Shown piece after piece: positions 63,719 to 64,000 of a DNA stretch of 64,000 nucleotides; positions within the stretch are counted from its first letter, which is position 1, and each line of letters opens with the position of its first letter. The notes beneath the pieces were generated by a model, which was not told where the DNA came from, did no database searches, and worked only from the letters and a program-made list of their open reading frames with translations. This DNA is from Cohnella caldifontis (lineage in GTDB: Bacteria > Bacillota > Bacilli > Paenibacillales > Paenibacillaceae), in contig NZ_JAQZSJ010000001.1 in NCBI RefSeq assembly GCF_029360585.1, forward strand, positions 1 to 64,000, read 5' to 3'. Position numbers and translations under genes: made by a program.

Positions 63719-64000
63719 GATACGGCCTCCAATTCATGTAAGAAGTCATTTGCATGTTTATCATATGGTTTTCTAACGGTTCTGATTGAGCCATCAGACC
63801 ATTTCATAATCAGGTCTCGGCTCTCCGGCTGATCTGACAATACAAAAAGCCGCGAAGGGGACCCCCTCCAGCGGCACGGTTGGTTAATGAAATGAATCGG
63901 TTGTCCATCAACCCGATATATTCGAAAAATATCGAGAACATTCGTTCTTATTCCTTGATATCCGATAGCCGAATATTCAAGGCAAGATTTCGGCAGGGAC
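63715..64000 (-). CDS. C-terminal part of an unknown protein, cut by the window edge
   Basis: A frame open from the window end runs 94 codons to TGA at 63717-63715. The visible end includes YSAIGYQGIRTNVLDIF, LFVLSDQPESRDLIMKW and KPYDKHANDFLHELEAV; it is mixed in charge with no membrane segment. The stop overlaps the TTG of the ATP-grasp gene, which supports its being a real gene in the same operon. The family is not recognised; a longer sequence would be needed to name it. Confidence 0.65.
   Translation of the reverse strand, partial: SLPKSCLEYSAIGYQGIRTNVLDIFRIYRVDGQPIHFINQPCRWRGSPSRLFVLSDQPESRDLIMKWSDGSIRTVRKPYDKHANDFLHELEAVS

Overview
The window looks like chromosome from a spore-forming, high-GC member of the Paenibacillaceae (Cohnella- or Paenibacillus-like). 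The evidence is a typical Firmicute gene set: Tlp spore protein, mrfA-mrfB (yprA-yprB), a pdhABCD operon, a DUF896 protein, YheC/D-type ATP-grasp proteins and NlpC/P60 cell-wall hydrolases. It also has strong GGAGG ribosome binding sites, many 4-base ATGA/TTGA gene overlaps and sigma-A type promoters. I see no rRNA, tRNA, prophage, IS element or CRISPR array. The genus is inferred by eye, not by a search.

Region by region. (1) 1-4160: SDR oxidoreductase, MOSC protein, orphan ABC ATPase, three small proteins and a HAD phosphatase. (2) 4284-8867: a CuA-type lipoprotein, then a complete PQQ biosynthesis operon (pqqA-B-C-D-E) ending in an overlapping membrane dipeptidase gene. (3) 8892-19636, minus strand: a lipoprotein and a lipid-anchored PQQ-dependent dehydrogenase, a cell-wall type membrane protein, gltD, folA, an ECF sigma/anti-sigma pair, a cupredoxin lipoprotein and a modular SLH-like/COG4315/cupredoxin secreted protein. 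Regions 2 and 3 together suggest a Gram-positive extracytoplasmic quinoprotein respiration module: PQQ made inside, a surface dehydrogenase, and surface copper proteins as electron carriers. (4) 19754-27016: alkA-like glycosylase, thyA, thioesterase and the pyruvate dehydrogenase operon. (5) 27261-41053: esterase, LMW phosphatase, TRIC-like channel, thiN, MBL hydrolase, two GNATs with a nitrilase, NlpC/P60 protein, SGNH hydrolase, a two-component system, chromate transporter and a Ser/Thr kinase. (6) 41054-42862: about 1.8 kb of non-coding tandem repeats. (7) 51642 down to 42863, minus strand: nine tightly packed genes (mrfA, mrfB, HAD, mutM, nfo, cREC, thioredoxin-like, ABC ATPase, rRNA-type methyltransferase) behind a promoter holding a LexA-like box. 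(8) 52054-58217: tlp, metH diverging from mtnD, a HAD phosphatase, a membrane protein and DUF896. (9) 58447-64000: panD, thrC, then a visibly lower-GC block with two minimal ATP-grasp genes and two secreted NlpC/P60 genes, ending in a gene cut by the window edge.

The two signals I consider most worth pursuing are the Gram-positive PQQ system (with its short pqqA gene, a pqqA-pqqB terminator and a dipeptidase in place of pqqF) and a set of five intergenic tandem-repeat loci. Those loci have unrelated sequences but share the same 50-52 bp pitch and an internal dyad.
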